A stretch of 64,000 bases of DNA from an uncultured Pseudomonadota bacterium (GTDB taxonomy: Bacteria; Myxococcota_A; Polyangia; HGW-17). The notes beneath the pieces are model-generated. The model did no database searches. It worked only from the letters and a program-made list of their open reading frames with translations, and had not been told where the DNA came from. Numbering within the stretch: the first letter of the stretch is position 1; each line of letters opens with the position of its first letter. Location: the NCBI GenBank assembly GCA_938004375.1, contig CALKWH010000475.1, positions 1 to 64,000 of the forward strand, read 5' to 3'. The translations under genes were made by a program, and so were the position numbers. This document shows positions 1 through 8,443 of this stretch, one piece after another.

Positions 1-52
1 ACGGCGACCACCGAGATCTACACTCTTTCCCTCAACGACGCTCTTCCGATCT
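1..52 (+). other. Illumina P5/TruSeq adapter contamination
   Basis: The first 52 bases match the Illumina P5 plus Read 1 primer, starting at its seventh base and ending in the characteristic CTCTTCCGATCT. The only difference is an AC-to-CA swap in the middle (CCCTCAACGACG for CCCTACACGACG). This is not genomic DNA. It marks a contig end and shows that untrimmed reads entered the assembly. The following frame is broken at the junction because bases 52-54 would read TAG. Confidence 0.97.
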
Positions 53-54
53 AG

Positions 55-2232
55 CACGACTTCCACAAGACCTACAGCCTCAACCGCGAGGACCGGACGG
101 TGAACATCGGGCTCTACATCCGCGAGCGCCGCCGGGTCGAGGTCAAGTTCAAGGGCAACCTCCAGATCCACGAGAAGGAGCTGCGCAAGCAGTTGACCTT
201 CGTCGAGAGCGGCTCCTATGATGAACACGAGATCGTCCGGAGCGCGAAGGCCCTCACGCACTTCTATCACACCATGGGCTACTTCAACGCGATGGTGTTC
301 TCCGAGGCCCACCTCATCGGCGAGAACGCCCTTCGCGTGAACTTCTACGTCCAGGAGGGCCTGCAGTACCGCGTGGAGGGCATCCAGTTCAAGGGGAACC
401 GGCACTTCACCGCCGGCCAGTTGCGCGCCGAGCTCTCCACCAAGCCCTTCCCCAAGAAACTGTCGGTGATCGGCCTGGGCTCCGGCGGCTTCATCACGCC
501 CACCCAGCTCGCCCAGGACGAGGAGCGCATCCGGGAGGCCTACAAGAAGGCCGGCTACCCCGACGTCGACGTCACGAGCCGGGTGATCACCGCCTCCGAC
601 GACGCCCAGGGGGTGCTCAAGGCCTCCCTCGAGGCGGCCCTGCCCTACCGCAAGGGTCACCAGTACGTCTACGTCCACTTCACCATCGATGAGAAGAACC
701 GGGTGCTGCTCAACCAGGTCCGCTTCCTCGGGGCCGACAGCGACGAGGCCGCGCTGCGCCGGCTGCAGACCGCCAGGACCGGCCGCCCCTTCTCCATGGA
801 ACGCATCCAGAACGATCTGCTGGAGTTCAAACGGCACTTCTCCAACAAGGGCTTCCCCTACTGCACCATCACCACCGAGATCAAGGCCTCGGACGATCAG
901 AAGAACGTGGACGTGACCTATTTGATCGACCGGAAAAAGCCGGTGCGCATCGGTCCCGTGTTCGTCCGCGGCAACTTCAAGACCCGCGAGAGCGTCATCC
1001 GTCGCGAGATCCCGTTCTCCCAGGGCGATCCGTTCTCCTTCTCCCGCATCGAGGAGGCCGGCCGAAACCTGCGCAGCCTGGGCGTCTTCCGCAGCGTGCG
1101 CATCCAGTTCCTCGGGCTCGAGGACCAGCTCGCCGAGATCCCGGTGATCGTCACGGTCATCGAGCGCTTCGACGACTACGGCTCCATGGAGATCGGCGGC
1201 GGCTTCTCGACGGACAACCTGTACTTCACCTCCTTCTCGTACCAGAACCGCAACCTGTTCGGCCTGGCCAAGAGCCTGGAGCTGCGCGGCGAGGTCGGCG
1301 CCGAGATCCAGAGCGGCCGCGCGACCTACCAGGATCCGCGGTTCCTGGGCACGGAGTTGATCTTCGAGATCTCGGCCTACGGCCGCACCGAGGAGACCGT
1401 GCGCCTGGGCGACATCATCACCTACGGTTCGTCGGTCACCCTGCGAAAGCGCTGGTCCCAGCGGCTGCAGTGGTTCCTGCGCTACGAGATCCGCCGCGTG
1501 TCGTACAAAGAGACGCTGATCCGCGTGTCGGGCGCGCCCGAAGAGGACAGCAGCGTGGACTTCGCGACCACCACCGCCAGCATCGGACCCACCATCATCA
1601 TCGACCACCGGGACAACCCCCTGGTGCCCAAGAAGGGCTACCGAATCACCTCCTCGGTGCGCCTGGCCTCGAACTACCTCGGCGGCGACGACGACTTCGT
1701 GCACTTCAACGCCACCGGCCAGTCTTTCCTGCCGCTGCCTTTTGGCCTGATCCTGGCGCAGGGCCTGCGCTACGACCACGGCCTGCCCTTCTTCGGCACC
1801 CAGGCTCTGCCCAAGGTCGAGCGCTTCTTCGCCGGCGGCGACACCACGGTTCGCGGCTACGAGGAGGATCTGCTGTTCACCCAGCTTCTGCGCACGCCGA
1901 TGCACCCGACCGGGAGCGGGGAACTGTTCAAGGTCAGCCCCCTGGGAGGCAACATCCGCTTCATCTCCATCACCGAGCTGCAGTTCCCCATCTGGAAGTC
2001 GAGCTTCATCCTGGGCATGCCCATCTGGGGAGCTTTGTTTTTTGATACTGGCTATATCATCAATCATTACGATACCTTCTCCGCCGCGCTCTTCCACTCG
2101 GGCTACGGGGCCGCGCTGCGCCTGGTGACCCCGGTGGGCGTGGTCAGCCTCGAGTATGCGATCCCCATCACCCGAGTCTGGGGAAACGAGAGCGAGGGGC
2201 GCATTCACTTCAATTTCGGGTTTATTTTCTAA
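55..2232 (+). CDS. BamA/TamA (Omp85) family outer-membrane assembly protein, 5' partial
   Basis: Omp85 proteins insert beta-barrel proteins into, or translocate them across, the outer membrane. The reading frame is already open at base 55, immediately after the adapter, and codes for protein-like sequence before the first possible start (GTG at 100), so the true N-terminus is lost. About four POTRA-like modules can be seen in roughly the first 360 residues, with recurring patterns such as 'FKGN..', 'GNRHF' and 'RGNFKTRESVIRREI'. The C-terminal half is a 16-strand-type barrel with the conserved VRGY motif near residue 598 ('GGDTTVRGYEED') and a terminal aromatic (…FGFIF). Whether it is BamA itself or TamA-like cannot be settled from a truncated copy. 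It is followed 180 bases later by rplS on the same strand. Confidence 0.9.
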   Translation, partial: HDFHKTYSLNREDRTVNIGLYIRERRRVEVKFKGNLQIHEKELRKQLTFVESGSYDEHEIVRSAKALTHFYHTMGYFNAMVFSEAHLIGENALRVNFYVQEGLQYRVEGIQFKGNRHFTAGQLRAELSTKPFPKKLSVIGLGSGGFITPTQLAQDEERIREAYKKAGYPDVDVTSRVITASDDAQGVLKASLEAALPYRKGHQYVYVHFTIDEKNRVLLNQVRFLGADSDEAALRRLQTARTGRPFSMERIQNDLLEFKRHFSNKGFPYCTITTEIKASDDQKNVDVTYLIDRKKPVRIGPVFVRGNFKTRESVIRREIPFSQGDPFSFSRIEEAGRNLRSLGVFRSVRIQFLGLEDQLAEIPVIVTVIERFDDYGSMEIGGGFSTDNLYFTSFSYQNRNLFGLAKSLELRGEVGAEIQSGRATYQDPRFLGTELIFEISAYGRTEETVRLGDIITYGSSVTLRKRWSQRLQWFLRYEIRRVSYKETLIRVSGAPEEDSSVDFATTTASIGPTIIIDHRDNPLVPKKGYRITSSVRLASNYLGGDDDFVHFNATGQSFLPLPFGLILAQGLRYDHGLPFFGTQALPKVERFFAGGDTTVRGYEEDLLFTQLLRTPMHPTGSGELFKVSPLGGNIRFISITELQFPIWKSSFILGMPIWGALFFDTGYIINHYDTFSAALFHSGYGAALRLVTPVGVVSLEYAIPITRVWGNESEGRIHFNFGFIF

Positions 2233-2412
2233 AAATGGTGGAGGCCCGCCGGATCGAAAAGGGCAGAAAAGGCCTTCCTCCATCGAGAAACAGCTGGACT
2301 TTCGGGAAGATTTTACTAATATCCCTCCCGCTCTTTCGACTCACCCCGTCCGGCGTCTTCCGGAAAAGTGGTTGAAATAGTTGGAATTTTTCAGTTTTTC
2401 GAGGTGACGGTC

Positions 2413-2784
2413 ATGACCAATATGAGCAGCAAAGTCGCAAAGATCGGCCAGGATTTCCTCCGGACAGATCTCCCCACCTTCCGCGTGGGGGACACCGTCC
2501 GCGTCCATGTCAAGGTGAAAGAGGGCACCCGCGAGCGCATCCAGGTGTTCGAGGGCGTGGTGATCCGCTTCCACCGGGCCGGCATCGGCTCCACCTTCAC
2601 GGTCCGCAAGGTCTCCTACGGCGTCGGCGTCGAGCGCGTGTTCCCGACCCACAGCCCCGTGGTCGAAAAGGTCGAGATCGGCATGCAGGGACGCGTGCGC
2701 CAGGCCCGCCTGTACTACCTGCGCGCCCTGCGCGGCCGCGCCGCCCGCATCCGCGAGAAGTCCCGCACCCTGGTCAACGGTTAG
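2413..2784 (+). CDS. rplS: 50S ribosomal protein L19
   Basis: L19 sits at the 30S-50S interface. The 123-residue product matches the family's usual length and carries its typical blocks: '[16 protein letters not shown]', '[11 protein letters not shown]' and 'RVFPTHSP', then the basic tail 'RAARIREKS'. I chose the ATG at 2413 over the upstream in-frame ATG at 2368 because GAGGTG at 2401-2406 is a good ribosome binding site seven bases ahead, and the upstream extension is hydrophobic and unlike L19. The common rpsP-rimM-trmD-rplS context is absent here. The upstream neighbour is the Omp85 gene and the downstream neighbour an RNase II-family gene. Confidence 0.96.
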   Translation: MTNMSSKVAKIGQDFLRTDLPTFRVGDTVRVHVKVKEGTRERIQVFEGVVIRFHRAGIGSTFTVRKVSYGVGVERVFPTHSPVVEKVEIGMQGRVRQARLYYLRALRGRAARIREKSRTLVNG

Positions 2785-2841
2785 GAACCTCCCGCCCGCC
2801 CTTCGCGGCGGTCCGTCAACCCCCGGCCGTGAGTGGAGTCC

Positions 2842-4845
2842 ATGTCCGACGTCCGCGTGATCGAGTATGAAGATCAGGGGACGTGGGTGTTGGGACTCGA
2901 GCAGGGCCGGGATCCCAACGCCAAGGCCCAGTACGTCAACCGCGAGGGGAAGACCGTCCGGATCCACCCCCAGCGCATCGGCCGCCGGTTCTCCGCACCC
3001 GTGAAACTGAGCCGGGACGCGGCCTCCTTTCTGGCCGACCTCGAACGCGAGGTGGCCCGGCTGCAGCCCCTGGTCGACCTGAAGACCCTGTGGGAGCTGG
3101 TGCAGCCCGACGACGTCCGTCCCTCCCTCGAGGAGTTGTGCGACCTGAGCCTGTCCCAGACCGACCTGGCGGCCCAGATCGCCCTGCTGCGCGTCGTGCG
3201 CGAGCGCCCGATGTACTTCCGCATCAACAAGGACGGCACCCTCGGCGCCCGCGAACCGGACACCGTGTCGGCCATGCTCGTGCAGGAGGGCCAGCTCGCC
3301 GCCCAGCAACGCCAGCGGACCGAGTTCGTCGAGCGGATCTGCGCCTGCCTGCGCGAGGGCCGGGCGCCTTCGCTCTCGGAGCTCGCCCCCGCCCTCGTCG
3401 ACGCCCTGCGCCAGTTCGCCCTCGCCGGGGACGAGGAGCCGCGCTGGCAGACGGCCGCCACCCTCACCTCCCGCATCGCCCAGGAGGCCCAGATCCCGCT
3501 GTCCCCCCTGCCGGCGGCCGCGTTCACCGTCCTGCAACGCCTGGGCGTCTTCGGCCCGCTGGACTGCCCCGCCGTGTGCGCGCTGGGCGCCCCGGAGAGC
3601 TTCCCCGAGGAGGTCCTCGCCCAGGCCCGGACCGCGGTCCAGAAGCTGGGGCCCTGCCAGAACGGGGTCATCGTCTCCATCGACGACGAGGAGACCCGCG
3701 ACATCGACGATGCCCTCGGCCTCGCCCTGCTGCCCGACGGCGGCGTCGAGATCTCCGTGCACATCGCCGATCCCGGCGCCGGCCTCGAGGTGGGCTCCCC
3801 CCTGGAGGCCGAGGCCCGCGCCCGGGCCACCTCGATCTACCTGCCCACCCGGCGCATCCCGATGATGCCCGAGGAGGTCTCCGAGGACCGCTTCAGCCTG
3901 GTCGCGGGCGTCCCTCGCGCCGTGATCACCTATTCGGCGGTCATCGCCCCGGACGGGTCCATCGCCTCCACCGCCATCGCGGCCCACTCGGTGCGCGTCT
4001 CCCACCGCCTCTCCTACGCCGCGGCCGACGCATCCCTGGCCGGCCGCGCCAGCCTCGGGGACGACGTCGACCGCCTGCTGCGGGAGCTGGCCCGGGTCAC
4101 CCGCCTCCTCCAGGGGGCGCGCGCCGCCCGGGGTGCCGTCGAGCTCCGGCTCCCCGAGGCCAAGGTGCGCGTGAACGCCGAGGGGGAGATCTCGGTCAAG
4201 GTCATCGAACCCGACTCCCCGTCCCGGGCGATCGTCTCGGAGTGCATGATCCTGGCCAACACCATCGCCGGCCGCACCGCCCGCGATCTGCGCCTGAACG
4301 TGATCTACCGGACCCAGAAGCCCCCCGAGCTCCCGCTGCCCTCCTCGGAGGACCAGTCCGGCGTCTTCCAGTTGGTCCGCAAGATGAAGAAGGGCGAGCT
4401 CTCCTGCCACCCGGGTCCCCACTTCGGCCTGGGCGTGGACGTCTACCTGCAGGCCTCGAGCCCGCTGCGGCGCTACTCCGATCTCCTCGCCAGCCTCCAG
4501 TTGCGCGCCTGGCTGCTGGGCCTGCCCCAGCCGTTCGAGCCCGGCGATCTCATGCCCATCCTGGGCAACGCCGAGGCCGTGGTCGACGAGGTCTCCCGCG
4601 TCGAGCGCAAGAGCACCCGGTACTGGCTGCTCGAGGCCCTCGCCCGCCGGGGCGGCACCGTGCAGGCCCTGGTGCTGGAGAGCAACCCCCGGCTGCGCGC
4701 CCAGGTTCTGGTTGAGGACCTCGCCCTGCGGGTGTATGTTCAGGTGCCGCGCCCGATCCCGGTGGGCGAGCGCATCTCCCTGCGCGTGACCCACGTGGAT
4801 CCGCTGCGCGACCAGGTCGTGCTCGATCATGTCCAGCTTCTCTGA
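2842..4845 (+). CDS. RNase II/RNase R family 3'-5' exoribonuclease (RNB domain)
   Basis: This enzyme degrades single-stranded RNA from the 3' end in the cytoplasm. The RNB domain spans roughly residues 265-600. It includes the metal-binding acidic cluster 'DDEETRDIDDALG' at about 280-292, the 'IHIADP'-like block (here VHIADPGAG), and the conserved 'PLRRYSDLLA' arginine motif. A short OB/S1-like tail follows. The N-terminus lacks obvious paired cold-shock domains, so it resembles the shorter RNase II-like proteins of cyanobacteria and deltaproteobacteria more than full RNase R. I chose the ATG at 2842; an in-frame GTG at 2833 would add three residues, and GGAG at 2835-2838 lies rather close. 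The end overlaps the next gene by 17 bases, which suggests translational coupling. Confidence 0.9.
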   Translation: MSDVRVIEYEDQGTWVLGLEQGRDPNAKAQYVNREGKTVRIHPQRIGRRFSAPVKLSRDAASFLADLEREVARLQPLVDLKTLWELVQPDDVRPSLEELCDLSLSQTDLAAQIALLRVVRERPMYFRINKDGTLGAREPDTVSAMLVQEGQLAAQQRQRTEFVERICACLREGRAPSLSELAPALVDALRQFALAGDEEPRWQTAATLTSRIAQEAQIPLSPLPAAAFTVLQRLGVFGPLDCPAVCALGAPESFPEEVLAQARTAVQKLGPCQNGVIVSIDDEETRDIDDALGLALLPDGGVEISVHIADPGAGLEVGSPLEAEARARATSIYLPTRRIPMMPEEVSEDRFSLVAGVPRAVITYSAVIAPDGSIASTAIAAHSVRVSHRLSYAAADASLAGRASLGDDVDRLLRELARVTRLLQGARAARGAVELRLPEAKVRVNAEGEISVKVIEPDSPSRAIVSECMILANTIAGRTARDLRLNVIYRTQKPPELPLPSSEDQSGVFQLVRKMKKGELSCHPGPHFGLGVDVYLQASSPLRRYSDLLASLQLRAWLLGLPQPFEPGDLMPILGNAEAVVDEVSRVERKSTRYWLLEALARRGGTVQALVLESNPRLRAQVLVEDLALRVYVQVPRPIPVGERISLRVTHVDPLRDQVVLDHVQLL

Positions 4846-6202
4846 TCGGCTGCTGCCCCCCGGACGCACCGGACTCGCGATCTTCCTGATCGTCGGCCTC
4901 GCCTACGCCGCGGTGGCCGGCCCCCGCTTGCTGCGCGCCTCCCGCAACAACCACTTCGCCTACCTGGCCCGCTCCCACCTGGCCGGCACCACGCGCCTGG
5001 TCGATCGGCGGCCCCACGGCAACGACTGGGCCCGGGTCCTCACCCTCGGACTGAAGGACGGGCGCACCCTCACGGGCACGTACTGGAAGACCCGCGGACC
5101 GGACGCGTTCAAGACCCTCGACGGCCGCTTCGTCCAGGTCGACCCTCGCCAGATCCGCACGCGCACCGAAGCCTGGTACGTCACCTTTCCTCCCATGCCC
5201 GCCTGGATGATGATGCCCGGGGTCATCGCCTGGGGCCTCGCCTTCAACGACGTCCTGTTCACCCTCCTCCTCTCGGCGCTCAACGCCTCCCTGCTGTGGT
5301 TCCTCCTGCTGCTGGCCCGCCGCCGCGGCCTCCTGGACCGCTCCGACGGGGAGCTGGCGGCCCTGGTGGCGCTGTTCTCCTTCGGCACGGTGAACTTCTT
5401 CAGTTCGGTGCGCGGCGAGGTCTGGTACACCGCCCACGTGGCCGGTCTCTTCTGGACGATCCTGTACCTGATGGCCGTGCTGCGACGCCGCGCCGCGTGG
5501 GCCGGCTTCTTCCTGGGGGCGGCCTTCCTGTGCCGCACGCCGCTTTTGTTCATGGGCCTGATCTACCCGGCGTGGGTGTGGTGTTCCGACGGCGGCTGGA
5601 CGGGCGTGCGCCGGGCGTGGCGCGAGGCCCTCTGGCACGGGGCGCCGCTTTTCGCCCTCGTGGCGGTGGCGATGGCGCTGAACCACGCGCGCTTCGGCAA
5701 TCCCTTCGACTTCGGGCACCAGTACCTCGAGATCTCCTGGCGCCGGCGCATGGAGCAGCACGGGCTGTTCTCCCTCGAGTACCTGTCGCGGAACCTCTCG
5801 GCCATGCTCACCCTGCTGCCGCGCTTCACCTCCGACGCCCCGTACGTGCGGATCTCCCCCCACGGGATGGCCCTGTGGCTCACCACGCCCGTGTTCCTGC
5901 TGCTTCTGCGCGCGTCCTTCCGGGACCGCTTCGTGCGTTCCTGGTGGGTCCTGGGCGTCTTGCCCGTGGCCGCGCTGGCGCTTCTGTACCAGAACTCGGG
6001 CTTCGTGCAGTTCGGCTACCGCTTCAGCCTGGACTTCACCGTGTTCCTGATCCTGCTGCTGGCGGCCTCGAACGTGCGGCTGGGGCGCACCTTCGCCGTG
6101 CTTTTGGCCCTCTCGATCACGGTGAACCTGTTCGGCGCGATCACCTTCGGCCGCTTTCCCCAGTTCTACCCCGGCGGCAGCTTCTTCTTCTTCGTGACGT
6201 GA
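4829..6202 (+). CDS. Multi-pass membrane protein, GT-C glycosyltransferase-like
   Basis: This 457-residue protein has an N-terminal membrane helix (residues ~14-32), a soluble segment of about 110 residues, and then about eight to nine hydrophobic helices. The general plan (first loop extracytoplasmic, many helices, Arg/His-rich loops such as 'ISWRRRMEQHG' and a late 'FGYRFSLDF' block) recalls the GT-C/mannosyltransferase-like membrane proteins of delta-proteobacteria. I see no decisive catalytic DxD/DE motif, so the enzyme assignment is only a possibility. It starts inside the end of the RNase gene (17-base overlap) with no strong ribosome binding site of its own, consistent with coupled translation. 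A strong hairpin follows the stop. Confidence 0.65.
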   Translation: MSSFSDRLLPPGRTGLAIFLIVGLAYAAVAGPRLLRASRNNHFAYLARSHLAGTTRLVDRRPHGNDWARVLTLGLKDGRTLTGTYWKTRGPDAFKTLDGRFVQVDPRQIRTRTEAWYVTFPPMPAWMMMPGVIAWGLAFNDVLFTLLLSALNASLLWFLLLLARRRGLLDRSDGELAALVALFSFGTVNFFSSVRGEVWYTAHVAGLFWTILYLMAVLRRRAAWAGFFLGAAFLCRTPLLFMGLIYPAWVWCSDGGWTGVRRAWREALWHGAPLFALVAVAMALNHARFGNPFDFGHQYLEISWRRRMEQHGLFSLEYLSRNLSAMLTLLPRFTSDAPYVRISPHGMALWLTTPVFLLLLRASFRDRFVRSWWVLGVLPVAALALLYQNSGFVQFGYRFSLDFTVFLILLLAASNVRLGRTFAVLLALSITVNLFGAITFGRFPQFYPGGSFFFFVT

Positions 6203-6274
6203 CGGCGCCGGTCAGGACCGATGAATCCGTCCTTCGAACGGGAGGATCCATCCAGCCACTTCGTGGCTTCAAGC

Positions 6275-6304
6275 GGGACGCCCTTTTACGGGCGTCCCTG
6301 GGGT
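6275..6304 (+). terminator. Hairpin terminator in the convergent spacer
   Basis: A perfect 9-bp inverted repeat GGGACGCCC (6275-6283) / GGGCGTCCC (6290-6298) has a 6-base loop and is followed by TGGGGTTTTA. It lies between the membrane-protein gene (+) and the lipoprotein gene ending at 6306 (-). The loop side supplies few T residues for the minus strand, so it mainly suits the plus-strand transcript. Confidence 0.7.
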
Positions 6305-6305
6305 T

Positions 6306-8408
6306 TTAATTCATGACCTCGAACGAGATCATGTAGGAATTCTCGGAGCCGTAGAAGCCCTCGACCAGGACGTAGTAGGTCGCCGTGGAGGTGGCTTCGA
6401 AGAGCAGCTCCTCGTTGGAGGTGGCGCTCTGGCCGTTGTTGGGATCGCAGCAGGGCGTGAGGATGGTCGAGCCGTTGGGGCTCACGACGTAGACGTCCAG
6501 GTCCTGCGCTTCGGTGAGCTGGTCGAAGAGCACCTCGACGTAGAGATACTGGCCCTGAATCAGGTCGATGGAGAACCAGTCCTCGTCCCCAGAGCAGATG
6601 GAGAGCTCGTCCACGATGTCGCCGTGCATCACGGGGATGGCGTTCTCCATGTCCGAGGGTTCCCACGCGTCGTCCACGCAGCACCCGCCCGGGATGGTCT
6701 CGAACACCAGGTCGTACGTGGTGGAGACGTCCTCGTCCCAGGAGAAGACCTCGGCGTAGTAGGTCCCGGGCTCCAGGCAGGCCACGACGGTCTCGTTGTC
6801 GGTGACGCCCATGGAGCGGTCGACCACGGCGTTGGCCGCGTCGCGCAGGCGCAGATCCAGGTCCCCCTGGGCGTGGGAGAACTGCACCTCGATCATGGCG
6901 AGGCTGGTGGAGGCCAGGGAGAAGCGGAACCAGTCGGGATCGACCATGCCGGTGGACGTGTCCATGCACATGGTCAGATCGTCGTAGGTGCCGTCGGTGA
7001 TCGCGGGCAGGGACGTCGAGGGGGCGTCGTCGTCCTCGCGGCGGTCGGCCACGCAGCCGCCGGTGACGCAGGACCCCGAGAGCGGCACGCACTGGCGGCG
7101 GGTGAGCCCGGACACGCCGATGAGCGGGTCGATCGAGCACACGGTGCCGTTGGGGCAGCCCTCGGGATCGTCCTGGCAGTCCACCAGGCAGCGCATCTGG
7201 CCGCCGCCGAGCACCACGCAGGCGTCGTTGGCGCCGCCGCACTGGACATCCGCGGTGCAGGCCGCGCACAGGCCCGCCCCGGTGACGGTCCCGGTGGGGT
7301 GCGTCACGACGGTCCGGTGCATGCCTGCGGCGGGAGCGATCACGCGATGGTCGCATTTGCCGGCTGTGTCGTCGTCGTCCTGGGCCTCGATGACGTAGTA
7401 CACCGTGCGGCTGGCGCCGGGGGTGAGAGACACCACCGGGTTGGGGATCACGGCGCGGTACTGCGCGCTGGTGGCCGACCCCGAGACCCGCTGCGAGGTC
7501 ACCGGGACCAGATCTCCGATGTAATAGGTGTCGGGATCGGACACGTTCGTGGAGTAGTACACCAGGGGGGCGGCGAAGACGCCGGCGTCGTCGGTGACGG
7601 TGAAGGTGAGCTCGAGGTCGTTGACGGACTCGAGCGCGGCCGCGGGGGTGTGGGTGATGACCGGGTCGGCGCCGGGGCACTCGGTCTCCACCGGCCGGCG
7701 CAGCAGCAGGGTGTAGCGCTTGAAGGTCACGTGCCCCTCGCGGTCGTCTGCCTTGAGGTTGAGCGAGAAGCGGTCGCCCTCGTCGATCTGTTTCTCGGTC
7801 GGGCACCACGCGAAGGAGCCGGTGAAGGCGCCGGGCGCGGCGGTGAGCTCGTAACCCTCGATCACGGGCTCCTCGAGGGTGAGGTCCACCGCGGCGGAGT
7901 CGGCGTCCTCGACCTGGATCTGGATCGAGAAGCAGGTGTCCTGCTCGAGGTCCAGGGTGGTGCCCGAGCCCAGCGGGGCGACGAACACCGGGTAGGGGTT
8001 CGAGCCGGTGGAGCTCTGGACGCGCACGGTGAGCACGCCCGAGACCTCGTGGACCCCGTCGGAGACGACCAGATCGATGAAGTGATCGCCCACGTCCGAC
8101 GAGGTCGGGGTGAAGCGGAAATACGCCGACTGGGCGCCGGACTGGATCATGGTGAGGGGGTTGGGCCGGGTCAGCGCGTCCGGGATCGTGGGCGCCCGGA
8201 ACGAGAACGTCAACTCCGGCGTGTCCACGTCGGTGGCGATCACCTGGACGGTGAGCTCGGTGCCCACGTACACCTCGCGGGTGGACGGCCCGCTCACGAT
8301 CACCGGCGGCTCGCTGGTGGATTTTTTCTCGGGGTCGCAGGCCGCCGGCAGCAGGAGGAACAGCGATGAAAGCAGGAACAGCGTGAGGGAGAAGGATTTC
8401 CTTTTCAT
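6306..8408 (-). CDS. Lipoprotein with Ig/cadherin-like and two PPC domains
   Basis: The 700-residue product begins with a lipoprotein signal peptide ending LLPAAC (Cys24, Asp at +2). I took the ATG at 8408 because AGGTG at 8414-8418 is five bases upstream; a longer reading frame to 8456 adds a non-signal extension. Residues ~35-330 look like consecutive Ig or cadherin-like beta-sandwich domains ('VIATDVDTPELTFSF', 'LVVSDGVHEV', 'FTVTDDAGVF'). A Cys-rich segment lies around 380-450. Two pre-peptidase C-terminal (PPC) type domains follow at ~470-575 and ~590-700 ('DPDWFRFSLAS…GDLDLRLRD…PGTYYAEVFS' and 'DEDWFSIDLIQGQYLYVEVLF…YYVLVEGF'). No protease domain is present. It is probably a surface binding protein and is the last gene of a minus-strand lipoprotein run. 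Confidence 0.82.
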   Translation of the reverse strand: MKRKSFSLTLFLLSSLFLLLPAACDPEKKSTSEPPVIVSGPSTREVYVGTELTVQVIATDVDTPELTFSFRAPTIPDALTRPNPLTMIQSGAQSAYFRFTPTSSDVGDHFIDLVVSDGVHEVSGVLTVRVQSSTGSNPYPVFVAPLGSGTTLDLEQDTCFSIQIQVEDADSAAVDLTLEEPVIEGYELTAAPGAFTGSFAWCPTEKQIDEGDRFSLNLKADDREGHVTFKRYTLLLRRPVETECPGADPVITHTPAAALESVNDLELTFTVTDDAGVFAAPLVYYSTNVSDPDTYYIGDLVPVTSQRVSGSATSAQYRAVIPNPVVSLTPGASRTVYYVIEAQDDDDTAGKCDHRVIAPAAGMHRTVVTHPTGTVTGAGLCAACTADVQCGGANDACVVLGGGQMRCLVDCQDDPEGCPNGTVCSIDPLIGVSGLTRRQCVPLSGSCVTGGCVADRREDDDAPSTSLPAITDGTYDDLTMCMDTSTGMVDPDWFRFSLASTSLAMIEVQFSHAQGDLDLRLRDAANAVVDRSMGVTDNETVVACLEPGTYYAEVFSWDEDVSTTYDLVFETIPGGCCVDDAWEPSDMENAIPVMHGDIVDELSICSGDEDWFSIDLIQGQYLYVEVLFDQLTEAQDLDVYVVSPNGSTILTPCCDPNNGQSATSNEELLFEATSTATYYVLVEGFYGSENSYMISFEVMN

Positions 8409-8443
8409 AAATTCACCTGGCCATTTCCAAGAATCGTTGGATC

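Noticed and set aside
2341-4869. 842-codon minus-strand frame opposite rplS and the RNB exonuclease
   Set aside because: It covers two well-supported genes end to end and has shadow-like composition.
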